From: Paenibacillus wulumuqiensis
Lineage (GTDB): Bacteria; Bacillota; Bacilli; Paenibacillales; Paenibacillaceae
Assembly (NCBI RefSeq): GCF_000971965.1
Contig: NZ_LAQP01000013.1
Span: forward strand, 124,001-188,000
Length of the DNA stretch: 64,000 bases
Direction: 5' to 3'
Below are positions 9,530-19,531 of the stretch, one piece after another (within the stretch, counting starts at the first letter, position 1; the number at the start of each line of letters is the position of its first letter). The notes under the pieces were generated by a model. The model had not been told where the DNA came from. It did no database searches and was given only the letters and a program-made list of their open reading frames with translations. The position numbers and the translations under genes are program-made.

Positions 9530-9560
9530 TTGATGGAACAGCAGGTAATTATGCTACAAT
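9530..9560 (+). promoter_or_regulatory. Candidate smc promoter with extended -10
   Basis: TTGATG (9530-9535) is followed after 19 bp by TACAAT (9555-9560), which has a TGC extension. The spacing is long, but the extended -10 and the position just after a terminator support it. Confidence 0.45.
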
Positions 9561-9583
9561 AGCAGTAGAGGTGAACACGAATT

Positions 9584-12500
9584 ATGTTCCTGAAAAGAAT
9601 TGAATTATCCGGTTTTAAATCATTTGCCGACAAGACGGAAATGGAGTTTGTCAAAGGGATCACGGCTGTGGTCGGACCCAATGGCAGCGGCAAAAGTAAT
9701 ATATCCGATGGCATCCGTTGGGTACTCGGTGAACAGAGTGCCAAGTCCCTTCGTGGTGGCAAAATGGAAGATATTATCTTTGCAGGCAGTGACTCGCGCA
9801 AGGCAGTCAGCTATTCCGAAGTTTCGCTGACGCTTGATAATGAAGATCAGGCGCTGCCGCTTGATTTTAACGAGGTAACCGTGACCCGACGTGTACATCG
9901 CAGCGGAGACAGCGAATATTTGATCAACAAGCAGACTTGCCGTCTCAAGGACATTACCGAGCTGTTTATGGATACCGGTATCGGTAAAGAAGCCTATTCT
10001 ATTATCGGGCAGGGACGGATCGAGGAGATACTCAGTACCCGTTCGGAAGACCGGCGGGGTATTTTTGAGGAAGCTTCCGGTATTGTCAAATACAAGTCTC
10101 GCAAAAAGGATGCTGTCCGCAAGCTGGACGACACTGAGCAGAATTTGCTGCGTATCCATGATCTGGTGCATGAGCTGGAAGATCAGATCGGCCCGCTCAA
10201 GGAGCAGTCGGCCAAAGCGCTTCACTACAAGGAGCTCAAAGAAGAACTGAAACATAAAGAAATATCGCTCTATGTCCATGAGATTGAACGTATTCACAGC
10301 GCATGGAGTCTGGCTGGGGACAAGCTCAAAGAGCTGGAAACTGCCCAGCAGGCGCTGGCAGCTGTCGTTGCCGGTCATGATGCCAAGCTGGAAAATGAAC
10401 GTGGGGCCCTGCGTGAAGCGGAGCAAGCGGTAGAGCGGCTTCAGGAACTGCTGCTGCAATACAGCGAGCAGACCGAGAAAGCCGAAGGCCTGGGAGAACT
10501 GCTCAAGGAACGACGTCACAATCTGGAAAATAATCGCAAACAGCTGGGAGCAGCACTGGAGCGCAGTGAAGAACGGACCAGCCAGCGTACCGGTGAGACC
10601 GAGCAGCTGCAGACCCGACTGGCTGAACTGAATGAGCAGCTGTCCCAGCTGCAGCAGACATTGTCCAGTGAAGAAGAGCGTCTGACCGGAATCAACGGAG
10701 GGATTCAGCAGAATCAGGAGGAGAGCCTCAAGGGTGACCTGCTGGAACTGATGAATACGATGGCACAGATGCGTAACGAGATCCGTTATGCCGATCAGCA
10801 GACTGAAGCGACGCAGCGCCGTATGGTGCGTGCAGAGAGCGAGTCAGGCAAATGGCGAGATGAGAAGAAACGCCTGGAAGACAGCAAGGCTGCACTGACG
10901 ACTCTTATGGATAAATTAGCCAAGGAAATTGCCAAGGTGCGGACCGATTATATCCAGCAGAGCGAACAGCTGCATGCACTGCAAAAGTCCGGCGAAGAAA
11001 TGCAAAGCTCTATCCGTAAATGGGAACAGCGGCGTGAAGCGCTTATTTCCCGGCGTGATACGATGCAGGAGATGCAGGAAGACTTCGAAGGCTTTATGCT
11101 CGGAGTCAAGGAAGTGCTCAAAGCTTCCCGCAATAACCAGCTGGCTGGCGTACATGGAGCCGTCGCTGAACTGATTCGTGTACCGGAGCATCTGGAGCAG
11201 GCGATGGAGACTGCACTGGGCGCTTCCGTTCAGCATGTGGTTATGGAGAATGAGGAGACGTCCCGCCAGGCGATTGCTTTTCTGAAGCAGCGTCAGCTGG
11301 GCCGGGCTACCTTCCTGCCGCTGAACGTTATTCGTCCACGCCGTATCCAGGAAAGCGACAAGCGTCTGGCTGAGAGTGCAGAAGGTTTCGTAGGGATCGG
11401 GGCAGAGCTGGTCGGTTACGATGACCGGTATGCATCCATCGTCGGCAGTCTGATCGGCAGTGTCGTTATTGCCGAGACACTGGAGCAGGCGAACCGCATC
11501 GCGGCCAAGCTGAGTTATCGTTATCGCGTTGTTACACTGGAAGGTGATGTGGTCAATGCCGGCGGTTCGATGACAGGCGGAAGCCAGCACAAGAAAAATA
11601 CCAATCTGCTGGGACGCAAGCGTCAATTGGATCAGCTCGGTGAACAGATCATCGAGAGTGAAGCGCAGATCAAGCGTCTGCATCAGGAGATTCAACAGAT
11701 GCGTCAGCGTCTGCAGGATACCGAGAACCGATTGGATCAACTGCGCTCCGCAGGTGACCGCAAACGTAATGAAGAGCAGCAGGCGGCCGGTGAGCTCAAG
11801 CAGCTGGAGCATGAGTTCCGTCATGTGAATGAGCAGTATGAGCTGTATGGCCAGGAGAAGACAACCTACAATGAAGAGCTTGCTGCGATTGCCAAATCAC
11901 GCAAGGAAGCCGAGCAGAAACTGGCAGAGCTGCAGCAGCAGGAACAGCAAATCCAGTCGGATATCCAGGCGGCCGAGCAGGCACGCAAATCCAATGAATC
12001 GGTGAAAGAAGAGCTTCAGGAGAAAGTAACTGATCTCAAAATCCGTCAGGGTAAGCTTAGCCAGGAAATCTTCTCGCTGGAAGAGCAAATGTCCCGTACC
12101 CAGGAAGAGTCCCAGGACTACGGACGTGAACTGGAAAGCAATCGGGAGCAGCTGGCTGCCATTGATAAGGATATGGAGAAAAACAGCCGTGAGCAGCAGC
12201 GCCAGCAGGAAGAATTGATTCGTCTGCGCCGCAAGCGTACAGAGACGAGTGAAGAGCTGGAGCTCAAGCGTGCGGAACGAACACGGCTGCAGCAAAAGCT
12301 GGAGCAGGAAGAAAACAAAACCCGTGAGCAGCGCAACGAACTCAAGACCGTAGAAGACGAACTGCGTAAAACAGAGATCCAGGTCAATCGTCTCGATGTG
12401 GAGCTGGAGAATATTCTGGCTAAGCTGCAGGCAGATTATGAACTGACCTACGAGATGGCCAAGCAGCGCTATGAACTGCCGGAAGATTTGCAGATCGCCG

Positions 12501-13156
12501 AGCAGGATGTACGCGGACTACGAGCGCAGATTACAGCGCTCGGTGAAGTGAACCTGGGTGCGATCGAGGAATATCAGCGTGTCAATGAACGCTATGAATT
12601 CCTGTCCGAGCAGCAGAATGATCTGATTGAAGCTAAGACCGCCCTGTATCAGGTGATCAAGGAAATGGACGATGAGATGTCCAAGCGCTTTAAGCATACC
12701 TTTGAAGCAATTCGCGGACAGTTCGGCACTGTATTCTCCAAGCTGTTTGGTGGAGGACGTGCTGATCTGGTACTGGCGGACCCGGAGCGTATGCTGGAGA
12801 CAGGGATCGATATCGTCGCCCAGCCGCCAGGCAAAAAGCTGCAAAATCTGCAGCTGCTGTCCGGTGGAGAGCGTGCACTGACCGCTATGGCACTGCTGTT
12901 TGCTATTTTGCAGGTCAAGCCGGTTCCGTTCTGTGTACTGGATGAGGTAGAGGCGGCACTGGATGAAGCGAATGTGGTGCGTTTTGCTCAGTATCTGCGC
13001 GAATTCTCCGGCCAGACCCAGTTCATCGTGGTTACCCACCGCAAAGGTACCATGGAAGAAGCGGATGTGCTGTATGGCGTGACCATGGAGGAAGGCGGTG
13101 TATCCAAGCTCGTATCCGTCCGTCTGGATGATATCGAGGAAGCGGATATTGCCTGA
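9584..13156 (+). CDS. smc: Chromosome segregation protein SMC
   Basis: The predicted 1190-residue SMC is the ATPase core of the condensin-like complex with ScpA and ScpB that organises and segregates the chromosome. The N-terminal head has Walker A GPNGSGKSNISDGIRW. Two long coiled coils (about residues 170-500 and 680-1000) flank a glycine-containing hinge around residues 510-670. The C-terminal head has signature LSGGERALTAMALLFA, Walker B FCVLDEVEAALDEAN and the D-loop. Length is normal for the family. It starts at ATG 9584 after TAGAGGTGA. Confidence 0.97.
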   Translation: MFLKRIELSGFKSFADKTEMEFVKGITAVVGPNGSGKSNISDGIRWVLGEQSAKSLRGGKMEDIIFAGSDSRKAVSYSEVSLTLDNEDQALPLDFNEVTVTRRVHRSGDSEYLINKQTCRLKDITELFMDTGIGKEAYSIIGQGRIEEILSTRSEDRRGIFEEASGIVKYKSRKKDAVRKLDDTEQNLLRIHDLVHELEDQIGPLKEQSAKALHYKELKEELKHKEISLYVHEIERIHSAWSLAGDKLKELETAQQALAAVVAGHDAKLENERGALREAEQAVERLQELLLQYSEQTEKAEGLGELLKERRHNLENNRKQLGAALERSEERTSQRTGETEQLQTRLAELNEQLSQLQQTLSSEEERLTGINGGIQQNQEESLKGDLLELMNTMAQMRNEIRYADQQTEATQRRMVRAESESGKWRDEKKRLEDSKAALTTLMDKLAKEIAKVRTDYIQQSEQLHALQKSGEEMQSSIRKWEQRREALISRRDTMQEMQEDFEGFMLGVKEVLKASRNNQLAGVHGAVAELIRVPEHLEQAMETALGASVQHVVMENEETSRQAIAFLKQRQLGRATFLPLNVIRPRRIQESDKRLAESAEGFVGIGAELVGYDDRYASIVGSLIGSVVIAETLEQANRIAAKLSYRYRVVTLEGDVVNAGGSMTGGSQHKKNTNLLGRKRQLDQLGEQIIESEAQIKRLHQEIQQMRQRLQDTENRLDQLRSAGDRKRNEEQQAAGELKQLEHEFRHVNEQYELYGQEKTTYNEELAAIAKSRKEAEQKLAELQQQEQQIQSDIQAAEQARKSNESVKEELQEKVTDLKIRQGKLSQEIFSLEEQMSRTQEESQDYGRELESNREQLAAIDKDMEKNSREQQRQQEELIRLRRKRTETSEELELKRAERTRLQQKLEQEENKTREQRNELKTVEDELRKTEIQVNRLDVELENILAKLQADYELTYEMAKQRYELPEDLQIAEQDVRGLRAQITALGEVNLGAIEEYQRVNERYEFLSEQQNDLIEAKTALYQVIKEMDDEMSKRFKHTFEAIRGQFGTVFSKLFGGGRADLVLADPERMLETGIDIVAQPPGKKLQNLQLLSGGERALTAMALLFAILQVKPVPFCVLDEVEAALDEANVVRFAQYLREFSGQTQFIVVTHRKGTMEEADVLYGVTMEEGGVSKLVSVRLDDIEEADIA

Positions 13157-13231
13157 GTTTCTGATCAGCCTGTTTTCCAATAAAGCAATGATATTCAATC
13201 CTATTCAAGCATAAACCAATGGAGGCATTCT

Positions 13232-14239
13232 ATGAGCTTTTTCAAGAAACTAAAAGAAAGCATTTCCCAAAAAACAGAAACAGTCACCAAGCAGTTCCGT
13301 GACGGTCTGGAGAAAACGCGGAAAGGATTCGTCGAGAAAGTATCCGATCTGGTTATCCGCCGCAAAAAGATTGATGAGGAGTTCTACGAAGAACTGGAAG
13401 AGATTCTGATCGGTGCCGATGTCGGTGTAAATACGGTTATGGCACTGATCGATGATCTGCGGGTAGAAGTGAAGAAGAGACGTATCGAGGATGCAGCCGA
13501 TCTGCAGCCGGTATTGTCCGAGAAGCTGACCGAACTGCTGCGCGGAGATGACAATCCTGGACTGAACACCAACCCAAGCGGGATTACCGTCATTCTGTTT
13601 GTCGGTGTCAATGGTGTTGGTAAAACGACCACTATTGGCAAAATGGCTCACCGCTTCAAACAGGAAGGCAAAAAAGTCATGCTTGCTGCCGGTGATACAT
13701 TCCGTGCTGGAGCGATCGAACAGCTGGAAGTATGGGGACAGCGTGCTGGCGTAGAAGTAATCAAGCAGCAGTCCGGTTCCGATCCGGCAGCTGTTATGTA
13801 TGATGCGGTTCGTGCGGCCAAGCAGCGTGGTGTGGATGTACTGCTGTGCGATACCGCCGGCCGTCTGCAAAACAAAACGAATCTGATGGAAGAGTTGAAT
13901 AAGATTTTCCGCGTCATTCAGCGGGAGATTCCGGATGCGCCGCATGAGGTACTGATGGTACTGGATGCAACGACAGGCCAGAATGCGCTCAGCCAGGCCA
14001 AGCTGTTCGGCGAGAAAAGCGGCGTGACCGGTCTCGTGCTGACCAAGCTGGACGGTACGGCCAAGGGTGGTATCGTGGTGGCAATCCGTCAAGAGCTGAA
14101 TCTGCCGGTTAAATTTATCGGTCTCGGTGAGAAGATCGACGATCTGCAGCCATTTGACAGTGAGCAGTTTGTTCATGCGCTGTTCGCCGGGCTGATTCAG
14201 GCGGAAGAAGAGGCGGAGAAGGAAGACGCAGCCGAGTAA
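13232..14239 (+). CDS. ftsY: Signal recognition particle receptor FtsY
   Basis: The predicted 335-residue SRP receptor GTPase docks SRP-ribosome complexes at the membrane. It has an N domain, then a G domain with P-loop [30 protein letters not shown] and a C-terminal [13 protein letters not shown]. The acidic A domain found in E. coli is absent and replaced by a short basic N-terminus, as in Bacillus. GGAGG lies 6 bp before ATG 13232. It is 75 bp downstream of smc, likely in the same unit. Confidence 0.96.
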   Translation: MSFFKKLKESISQKTETVTKQFRDGLEKTRKGFVEKVSDLVIRRKKIDEEFYEELEEILIGADVGVNTVMALIDDLRVEVKKRRIEDAADLQPVLSEKLTELLRGDDNPGLNTNPSGITVILFVGVNGVGKTTTIGKMAHRFKQEGKKVMLAAGDTFRAGAIEQLEVWGQRAGVEVIKQQSGSDPAAVMYDAVRAAKQRGVDVLLCDTAGRLQNKTNLMEELNKIFRVIQREIPDAPHEVLMVLDATTGQNALSQAKLFGEKSGVTGLVLTKLDGTAKGGIVVAIRQELNLPVKFIGLGEKIDDLQPFDSEQFVHALFAGLIQAEEEAEKEDAAE

Positions 14240-14457
14240 TAGCGATATACTCCGTTAGCTGCTGCTCGTCCGAGAAACAGGCCCGGGTGGAATGTCAGGA
14301 CAAATAGGTTTACAATGAATAGAGTATCTACAATTCGGATGTACGTTAATAGACTCCCCGGCGTAACGAATCATACTGCTGAGGGCTAAAGGACACAGGG
14401 CTTGCATAGAGACAGAATAGGGAATTGGATACGGAAAACGAAGAGAGGAAGTGAATT

Positions 14458-15105
14458 ATGGCGAATACGTACACTTATACGCGCAGAGAAGAGATTGCTA
14501 ATGCGGTTACTCATGGGATTGGAGCAGTTCTCAGTATCGCTGCGCTCGCCATACTGATTACATTTGCCAGTCTGAAGGGAACGCCATGGCATATCGTGAG
14601 CTTCACGATTTATGGCATCACGATGCTGCTGTTGTATATCAGTTCTACACTGGTGCACGGTTTTAAGGACGGAAAAGCCAAAGATTTATTCGAAATCTTC
14701 GACCATTCAGCCATCTATCTGTTTATTGCAGGAACGTATACACCATTTATGCTGCTTGCAGTCAAAGGAACGCTCGGCTGGAGTATTTTCGGAGTCGTCT
14801 GGGGAATTGCATTGTTCGGCTGTGCGTTCAAAGCCTACTTTGTCAAACGGTTCCTGTTTATGTCGACCGTTTTTTATCTATTAATGGGCTGGCTGATTGT
14901 GATCGCCTGGGGACCACTCACGGCATCACTGGCGCCGGGAGGCATGACGCTGTTGATCATCGGAGGTCTGATGTATACACTCGGCACCGTATTTTATGTA
15001 TGGCGGGGCTTTCCTTTTCATCATGCCGTCTGGCATCTGTTTGTACTGGTCGGCAGTATTCTTCATTTCTTTGCCGTGCTGTTTTATCTGCTGCCGCTTC
15101 GTTAA
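14458..15105 (+). CDS. trhA: Hemolysin III / PAQR family membrane protein
   Basis: The predicted 215-residue protein has seven hydrophobic segments and belongs to the hemolysin III (TrhA, YqfA) branch of the PAQR superfamily. Conserved polar sites are NAVTHGIGA, FDHSAIYLFIAGTYTP and the C-terminal HxxxH in FHHAVWHLFVLVGSILHF, which form the metal-binding site in PAQR proteins. B. subtilis YplQ-type homologues affect membrane fluidity; hemolysis is not implied. The gene stands alone, 218 bp after ftsY and before a strong terminator. Confidence 0.9.
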   Translation: MANTYTYTRREEIANAVTHGIGAVLSIAALAILITFASLKGTPWHIVSFTIYGITMLLLYISSTLVHGFKDGKAKDLFEIFDHSAIYLFIAGTYTPFMLLAVKGTLGWSIFGVVWGIALFGCAFKAYFVKRFLFMSTVFYLLMGWLIVIAWGPLTASLAPGGMTLLIIGGLMYTLGTVFYVWRGFPFHHAVWHLFVLVGSILHFFAVLFYLLPLR

Positions 15106-15193
15106 CAATAGATCGATAGCCCGGCAGAAAGCAGTTATTTTTGGGCAGTTGATATGCAGTCCAATGACTCGGATTCACCTTATCCAAGGCTTG

Positions 15194-15225
15194 AAAAATC
15201 CCGCTTTTTACAGCGGGATTTTTTT
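15194..15225 (+). terminator. Intrinsic terminator after trhA
   Basis: AAAATCCCGC and GCGGGATTTT form a stem with an 8-nt loop followed by further T residues. It is clean and well placed 88 bp after the trhA stop. Confidence 0.92.
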
Positions 15226-15250
15226 ATGAATAAATGTTAAGGTGAAATGC

Positions 15251-15279
15251 TTGACATCTCATTTCATTTTCGATATGAT
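15251..15279 (+). promoter_or_regulatory. Sigma-A promoter for ylxM-ffh
   Basis: A consensus TTGACA (15251-15256) and TATGAT (15274-15279) are separated by 17 bp, directly after the trhA terminator and 54 bp before ylxM. Confidence 0.85.
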
Positions 15280-15333
15280 ATAAAACGTTGATGTGCTGTA
15301 AAGTGTTTTTCCTTGACGGAGGGAGTGTCCCGG

Positions 15334-15696
15334 ATGAGTCAGGAGAATCGGCTCGAGAAAACGAACCGGATTAATTTACTGTTTGACTTTTATGAACTGC
15401 TGCTGACCGAAAAACAGCAAATGTTCCTTAAATATTATTTCCACGATGACTATTCCCTCGGTGAGATTGCGGCCGAGTTCAATATCAGCCGACAGGCGGT
15501 ATATGAGCACATCAAGCGTGCGGAACAGGTTCTGGAAATGTACGAACAAAAGCTTGGACTGATGGACAAGCATTATCAGCGGGTCAAGGAACTGGAGAAG
15601 CTTAAAGCTGCGCTTCATCAGAGCGGACTGAATGATCAGCACCAGGCAGAAGCACTGGAGATCATGGATCATCTGGAAAGCATTGACCGACTGTAA
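15334..15696 (+). CDS. ylxM: YlxM, UPF0122 DNA-binding helix-turn-helix protein
   Basis: The predicted 120-residue protein of the UPF0122 (YlxM) family is encoded directly upstream of ffh in most Bacillota. A sigma-70 region 4-like helix-turn-helix is visible ([20 protein letters not shown]), followed by a basic and coiled C-terminus. In streptococci YlxM modulates SRP GTPase activity; a DNA-binding role is only inferred. I chose ATG 15334, which follows GACGGAGGGAG, over an upstream in-frame start at 15313 that would include the ribosome site in the coding region. Confidence 0.92.
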   Translation: MSQENRLEKTNRINLLFDFYELLLTEKQQMFLKYYFHDDYSLGEIAAEFNISRQAVYEHIKRAEQVLEMYEQKLGLMDKHYQRVKELEKLKAALHQSGLNDQHQAEALEIMDHLESIDRL

Positions 15697-15857
15697 CATC
15701 GATCAATAATGAAAACATCGCTTGGCCGGATTAGTACTACATAACCGGATGCGGTATACTATATAAATACACGATCAGAGCAGCAAACAGTGGATTGCAT
15801 CATCTCTGCTGTCAACAAAGCTTAGCCAAGAACCAAATGGAAGCGAGGTGAGGACAC

Positions 15858-17252
15858 ATGGCATTTGAAGGATTGACGACACGGCTGCAAAATGTATTCA
15901 GCAAACTTCGCGGTAAAGGTAAAGTATCCGATGAAGATGTAGCTGAAGCAATGCGTGAAGTACGACTGGCTCTCCTGGAGGCGGACGTTAACTTCAAAGT
16001 CGTTAAGGAATTCATTTCCAAAGTCAAAGAAAAAGCAGTCGGCAAAGAAGTCATGGAAAGCTTCACGCCGGGCATGGTCATCATCGATATTGTAAATAGA
16101 GAGCTGACTGAGCTGATGGGCGGTACACAGTCCAAGCTGGCCAAAGCGACCAAGCCGCCAACCGTTATTATGATGGTCGGTCTGCAGGGTGCCGGTAAAA
16201 CGACCACTTCCGGCAAACTGGCACGGATGCTGCAAAAGCAGAATCATCGTCCACTCCTGGTAGCAGGTGATATTTATCGTCCGGCTGCGATCAAGCAGCT
16301 CCAGGTGCTCGGTGAACAGATTAAGGTCCCTGTCTTCTCCATGGGAGATCAGACGAGCCCGGTAGAAATTGCACGCCAGGCCCTTCAGGAAGCGAAGAAC
16401 AACAACAATGATTATCTAATCATTGATACCGCCGGTCGTCTTCATATCGATGAGGAGCTGATGGATGAACTTCGTCAGATCCACGAACTGACCAATCCGG
16501 ATGAAGTGCTGCTCGTTGTCGATGCGATGACAGGTCAGGATGCTGTCAATGTAGCAGAGAACTTTAACAACCAGCTGCAGCTGACCGGTGTGGTACTGAC
16601 CAAACTGGATGGCGATACCCGTGGTGGTGCCGCATTGTCCGTCAAAGCAGTTACCGGCTGTCCGATCAAGTTTGCAACACTGGGTGAAAAGCTGGATGCG
16701 CTGGAAGTGTTCCATCCGGAACGTATGGCATCCCGTATTCTCGGCATGGGCGATATGCTCTCCTTGATTGAGAAAGCCCAAATGAATATCGACGAGGACA
16801 AGGCCAAGGAAATGGAGCGCAAAATGCGCAACGCCGAGTTCACGTTCGAGGATTTCCTGGAGCAGATGGATCAGGTCAAAAAGCTCGGTCCGCTGGACCA
16901 AATTATGGATATGCTGCCTGGCATGGGCAAAATGAAACAAACGCAAAACCTGCAAGTCGATGATAAACAGGTTGGACGTATCGAAGCGATTGTTCATTCC
17001 ATGACCGTTCAGGAGAAACAGCATCCGGAAGTGATTAATCACAGCCGACGCAAACGGATTGCAGCAGGCAGCGGAACCTCCGTAGCCGAAGTGAACCGTC
17101 TGATCAAGCAGTTTGATGAGATGCGCCGCATGATGAAGCAATTCTCGGATATGATGGACCCGAAAAGCGCCAAAGGCGGCAAGAACAAAATGATGAAACA
17201 AATGCAGAAGCTGAGCAAAGGCGGCGGAGGCATGAAGTTCCCATTCCGTTAA
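15858..17252 (+). CDS. ffh: Signal recognition particle protein Ffh
   Basis: The predicted 464-residue SRP54 homologue binds 4.5S/6S RNA and signal sequences. It has the N domain, a G domain with GLQGAGKTTTSGKLA, DTAGRLHIDEE and TKLDGDTRGGAALS, and a methionine-rich M domain ending in a run of Met-Lys-Gly residues typical for SRP54. GAGGTGAGGA precedes ATG 15858. The 161-bp gap from ylxM holds no strong terminator, so the two are probably co-transcribed. Its receptor FtsY is encoded 1.6 kb upstream. Confidence 0.97.
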   Translation: MAFEGLTTRLQNVFSKLRGKGKVSDEDVAEAMREVRLALLEADVNFKVVKEFISKVKEKAVGKEVMESFTPGMVIIDIVNRELTELMGGTQSKLAKATKPPTVIMMVGLQGAGKTTTSGKLARMLQKQNHRPLLVAGDIYRPAAIKQLQVLGEQIKVPVFSMGDQTSPVEIARQALQEAKNNNNDYLIIDTAGRLHIDEELMDELRQIHELTNPDEVLLVVDAMTGQDAVNVAENFNNQLQLTGVVLTKLDGDTRGGAALSVKAVTGCPIKFATLGEKLDALEVFHPERMASRILGMGDMLSLIEKAQMNIDEDKAKEMERKMRNAEFTFEDFLEQMDQVKKLGPLDQIMDMLPGMGKMKQTQNLQVDDKQVGRIEAIVHSMTVQEKQHPEVINHSRRKRIAAGSGTSVAEVNRLIKQFDEMRRMMKQFSDMMDPKSAKGGKNKMMKQMQKLSKGGGGMKFPFR

Positions 17253-17358
17253 ACCGGGTGGAACTGCAGCGCAGTGATTACAACGCTCTGTATTCAATTG
17301 ATTTTAACAGCCTGGCTGTAAAATAGAAGTTTGAATTATTTGAAGGAGGTGAATTCTC

Positions 17359-17631
17359 TTGGCAGTACGCATTCGTCTGAAACGTATCGGTGCTCATAAA
17401 GCGCCTTTCTACCGTATCGTTGTTTCCGATTCCCGTTCTCCTCGTGATGGACGTTTTATCGAAGAAATCGGTACTTACAACCCGGTTGCAGAACCATCTG
17501 TAACTAAAATTGATGAAGAAAAAGCTTTGAAATGGCTTCAAGATGGAGCGCAAGCTTCTGACACTGTTCGCAACTTGCTTAGCAAAGCGGGCGTGATGAA
17601 AAAATTTCACGAGCTTAAACAACAAAAATAA
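17359..17631 (+). CDS. rpsP: 30S ribosomal protein S16
   Basis: The predicted 90-residue S16 starts [20 protein letters not shown], the family hallmark, and continues with [19 protein letters not shown]. Translation begins at TTG 17359, 8 bp after AAGGAGGT; no in-frame ATG or GTG precedes the conserved start. It is 106 bp downstream of ffh and 48 bp upstream of khpA, the standard Bacillota order. Confidence 0.97.
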   Translation: MAVRIRLKRIGAHKAPFYRIVVSDSRSPRDGRFIEEIGTYNPVAEPSVTKIDEEKALKWLQDGAQASDTVRNLLSKAGVMKKFHELKQQK

Positions 17632-17679
17632 TAGCTGACAGCGTCTGGGTTAACCAGCGAGGCACATGGAGGGTCAACG

Positions 17680-17910
17680 ATGGAACAATTAGTAATGGTT
17701 ATTGCTAAGGCTCTGGTAGATCATCCGGAAGATGTGTCGGTAAACGTGGTGGAGAAGGATAACTTGATCGTATACGAACTTAGCGTCCATCCGGACGATG
17801 CCGGTAAAGTTATCGGCAAGCAGGGACGTATCGCCAAGGCCCTCCGCACCGTTGTTACCTCTGCAGCAGTTAAGACACATAAGCGGGTTACCGTTGATAT
17901 TATGTCTTAA
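17680..17910 (+). CDS. khpA: KH-domain RNA-binding protein KhpA
   Basis: The predicted 76-residue single KH-domain protein has the GxxG loop in GKVIGKQGRIAKALRT. KhpA partners with KhpB/Jag to bind RNA and influence cell division and envelope synthesis in Gram-positives (family knowledge). ATG 17680 follows GGAGGG. A strong terminator starts 7 bp after its stop, making rpsP-khpA the end of a transcript. Confidence 0.94.
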   Translation: MEQLVMVIAKALVDHPEDVSVNVVEKDNLIVYELSVHPDDAGKVIGKQGRIAKALRTVVTSAAVKTHKRVTVDIMS

Positions 17911-17916
17911 AAATAT

Positions 17917-17963
17917 ACGAAAAAGGGTTAGGAGGAATCCTAGCCTTTTTTCGTACATTTTTT
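17917..17963 (+). terminator. Intrinsic terminator after khpA
   Basis: A 17-bp stem with two G/U pairs (ACGAAAAAGG at the left base, CCTTTTTTCGT at the right base) has a GGAA loop and is followed by ACATTTTTT. Confidence 0.88.
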
Positions 17964-17991
17964 GCAGTATTCAAGACATATTGGTTAGAAT
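17962..17991 (+). promoter_or_regulatory. Candidate promoter for rimM-trmD
   Basis: TTGCAG (17962-17967) and TAGAAT (17986-17991) are 18 bp apart, directly after the khpA terminator. A second TATAAT at 18022-18027, behind the small hairpin CTGCC-TCA-GGCAG, is an alternative. I cannot decide between them. Confidence 0.4.
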
Positions 17992-18064
17992 AAGCTGTAG
18001 TTCATGCTGCCTCAGGCAGATTATAATAGCAAGAACATCTTTCAGTAAGCAAAGGAGAATACCA

Positions 18065-18586
18065 ATGTCAGATCAATGGTTGATGGTAGGCAAAATTGTA
18101 AATACACACGGAATTCGTGGAGAACTCAAAATATACCCGAATACAGATTTCCCGGAAGTACGTTTTGCACCCGGTAACAAGCTGCAGATGGTTCATGAAG
18201 AGACAGGTGCCAGCCAGCAGGTAGAAGTGCAGTCTTCACGTTTGCAAAAAAACATGTATGTTATCCGTTTCAAAGGATTTGGCAATATCAACGACGTAGA
18301 AAAATACAAAGGCTGGGTGCTTAAAGTATCCAAAGATGATACGGTGGAACTGGAAGAGGACGAGTATTATTTCCATGAGATTATCGGCTGCGAAGTTGTT
18401 ACTGATGAAGGTCAATCTCTGGGTGTGATTACAGAGATTCTTACTCCGGGTGCCAATGACGTATGGGTGGTCAAACCGGCAAAAGGCAAAGACATTCTGA
18501 TCCCATACATTCATGACGTGGTACTGGATATTAATGTGGATGAGAAGAAGATTACTGTGCATGTGATGGAAGGCCTGCTGGAATGA
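18065..18586 (+). CDS. rimM: Ribosome maturation factor RimM
   Basis: The predicted 173-residue RimM binds S19 and helps 30S head maturation. The N-terminal RimM domain starts with [20 protein letters not shown] and the C-terminal PRC-barrel domain contains [12 protein letters not shown] and LIPYI. ATG 18065 is preceded by AAAGGAG; the open frame extends far upstream but overlaps the terminator and is not coding. Its stop overlaps the trmD start in an ATGA arrangement, implying coupled translation. Confidence 0.96.
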   Translation: MSDQWLMVGKIVNTHGIRGELKIYPNTDFPEVRFAPGNKLQMVHEETGASQQVEVQSSRLQKNMYVIRFKGFGNINDVEKYKGWVLKVSKDDTVELEEDEYYFHEIIGCEVVTDEGQSLGVITEILTPGANDVWVVKPAKGKDILIPYIHDVVLDINVDEKKITVHVMEGLLE

Positions 18587-19407
18587 TGAAGATCGACGTA
18601 TTGACTTTATTTCCGGAAATGTTCACTGGCGTGTTCGGCTCCAGCATTCTCGGCAAAGCGGCTGCCAAAGGGCTGGTAGAGCTGAATGCGGTGAATTTCC
18701 GCACGTATTCCACCAGCAAGCATGGGACAGTGGATGATACACCTTATGGTGGTGGAGGGGGAATGGTGCTTAAGCCAGATCCGATCTTCGCTGCAGTGGA
18801 AGATTTGCTGGCTCAAAAGCAGTTGTCATCTGAAGAACCAAAAGAAAAGCAGGCTGCAGTCGATCCGGTCGATCTTAATATGTCTTCGGCAGTCAAGCCG
18901 CGCATTATCCTGATGTGTCCGCAGGGCGAGACATTTACTCAGCAAAAGGCGGAAGAACTGGCACGTGAGCAGCATCTGATTTTTATTTGTGGGCATTACG
19001 AAGGTTATGATGAGCGAATTAGAGAGCATCTGGTTACGGATGAGATCTCCATTGGCGACTATGTGTTGACTGGTGGAGAGCTGCCGGCAATGACGGTAGT
19101 GGACAGTGTGGTACGTCTGCTGCCCGGCGTACTGGGTAATGAGACGAGCGCAGTTACCGATTCGTTTAGTACCGGTCTGCTGGAATATCCGCATTATACG
19201 CGTCCTGCCGAGTTCCGAGGCATGAAGGTACCGGATGTATTGCTGTCCGGCCATCACGCGAATGTGGAGAAATGGCGTCGTGAACAGTCACTGCTGCGTA
19301 CGCTCCAGCGCCGTCCCGATCTGCTGGAACAAGCAGAATTGACGGAAAAGGAAAAGCAGTGGCTGCGTCAGCAGTCTAATCTGCAATCTACCGATAAAGT
19401 GGAATAA
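18583..19407 (+). CDS. trmD: tRNA (guanine-N1)-methyltransferase TrmD
   Basis: The predicted 274-residue TrmD makes m1G37 in tRNAs, preventing frameshifts. The knotted SPOUT core is clear: [45 protein letters not shown] and the catalytic region [18 protein letters not shown]. Compared with the B. subtilis protein, about 25-28 extra charged residues lie near positions 77-104, between AVEDL and KPRIIL, so the protein is roughly 30 residues longer than usual. The start may be ATG 18583 (overlapping the rimM stop) or ATG 18586. Confidence 0.96.
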   Translation: MMKIDVLTLFPEMFTGVFGSSILGKAAAKGLVELNAVNFRTYSTSKHGTVDDTPYGGGGGMVLKPDPIFAAVEDLLAQKQLSSEEPKEKQAAVDPVDLNMSSAVKPRIILMCPQGETFTQQKAEELAREQHLIFICGHYEGYDERIREHLVTDEISIGDYVLTGGELPAMTVVDSVVRLLPGVLGNETSAVTDSFSTGLLEYPHYTRPAEFRGMKVPDVLLSGHHANVEKWRREQSLLRTLQRRPDLLEQAELTEKEKQWLRQQSNLQSTDKVE

Positions 19408-19531
19408 CGATATCCAGCAGCAGATAGGCTTTATCGATGAATAGAGGTAAGAGTAAGCTGCATCTTTAGGGCAGCCTGCTTCATACCGTATGATCCGGCT
19501 AACGAAAGGCTACAAAGACAGGAGTAGTATC

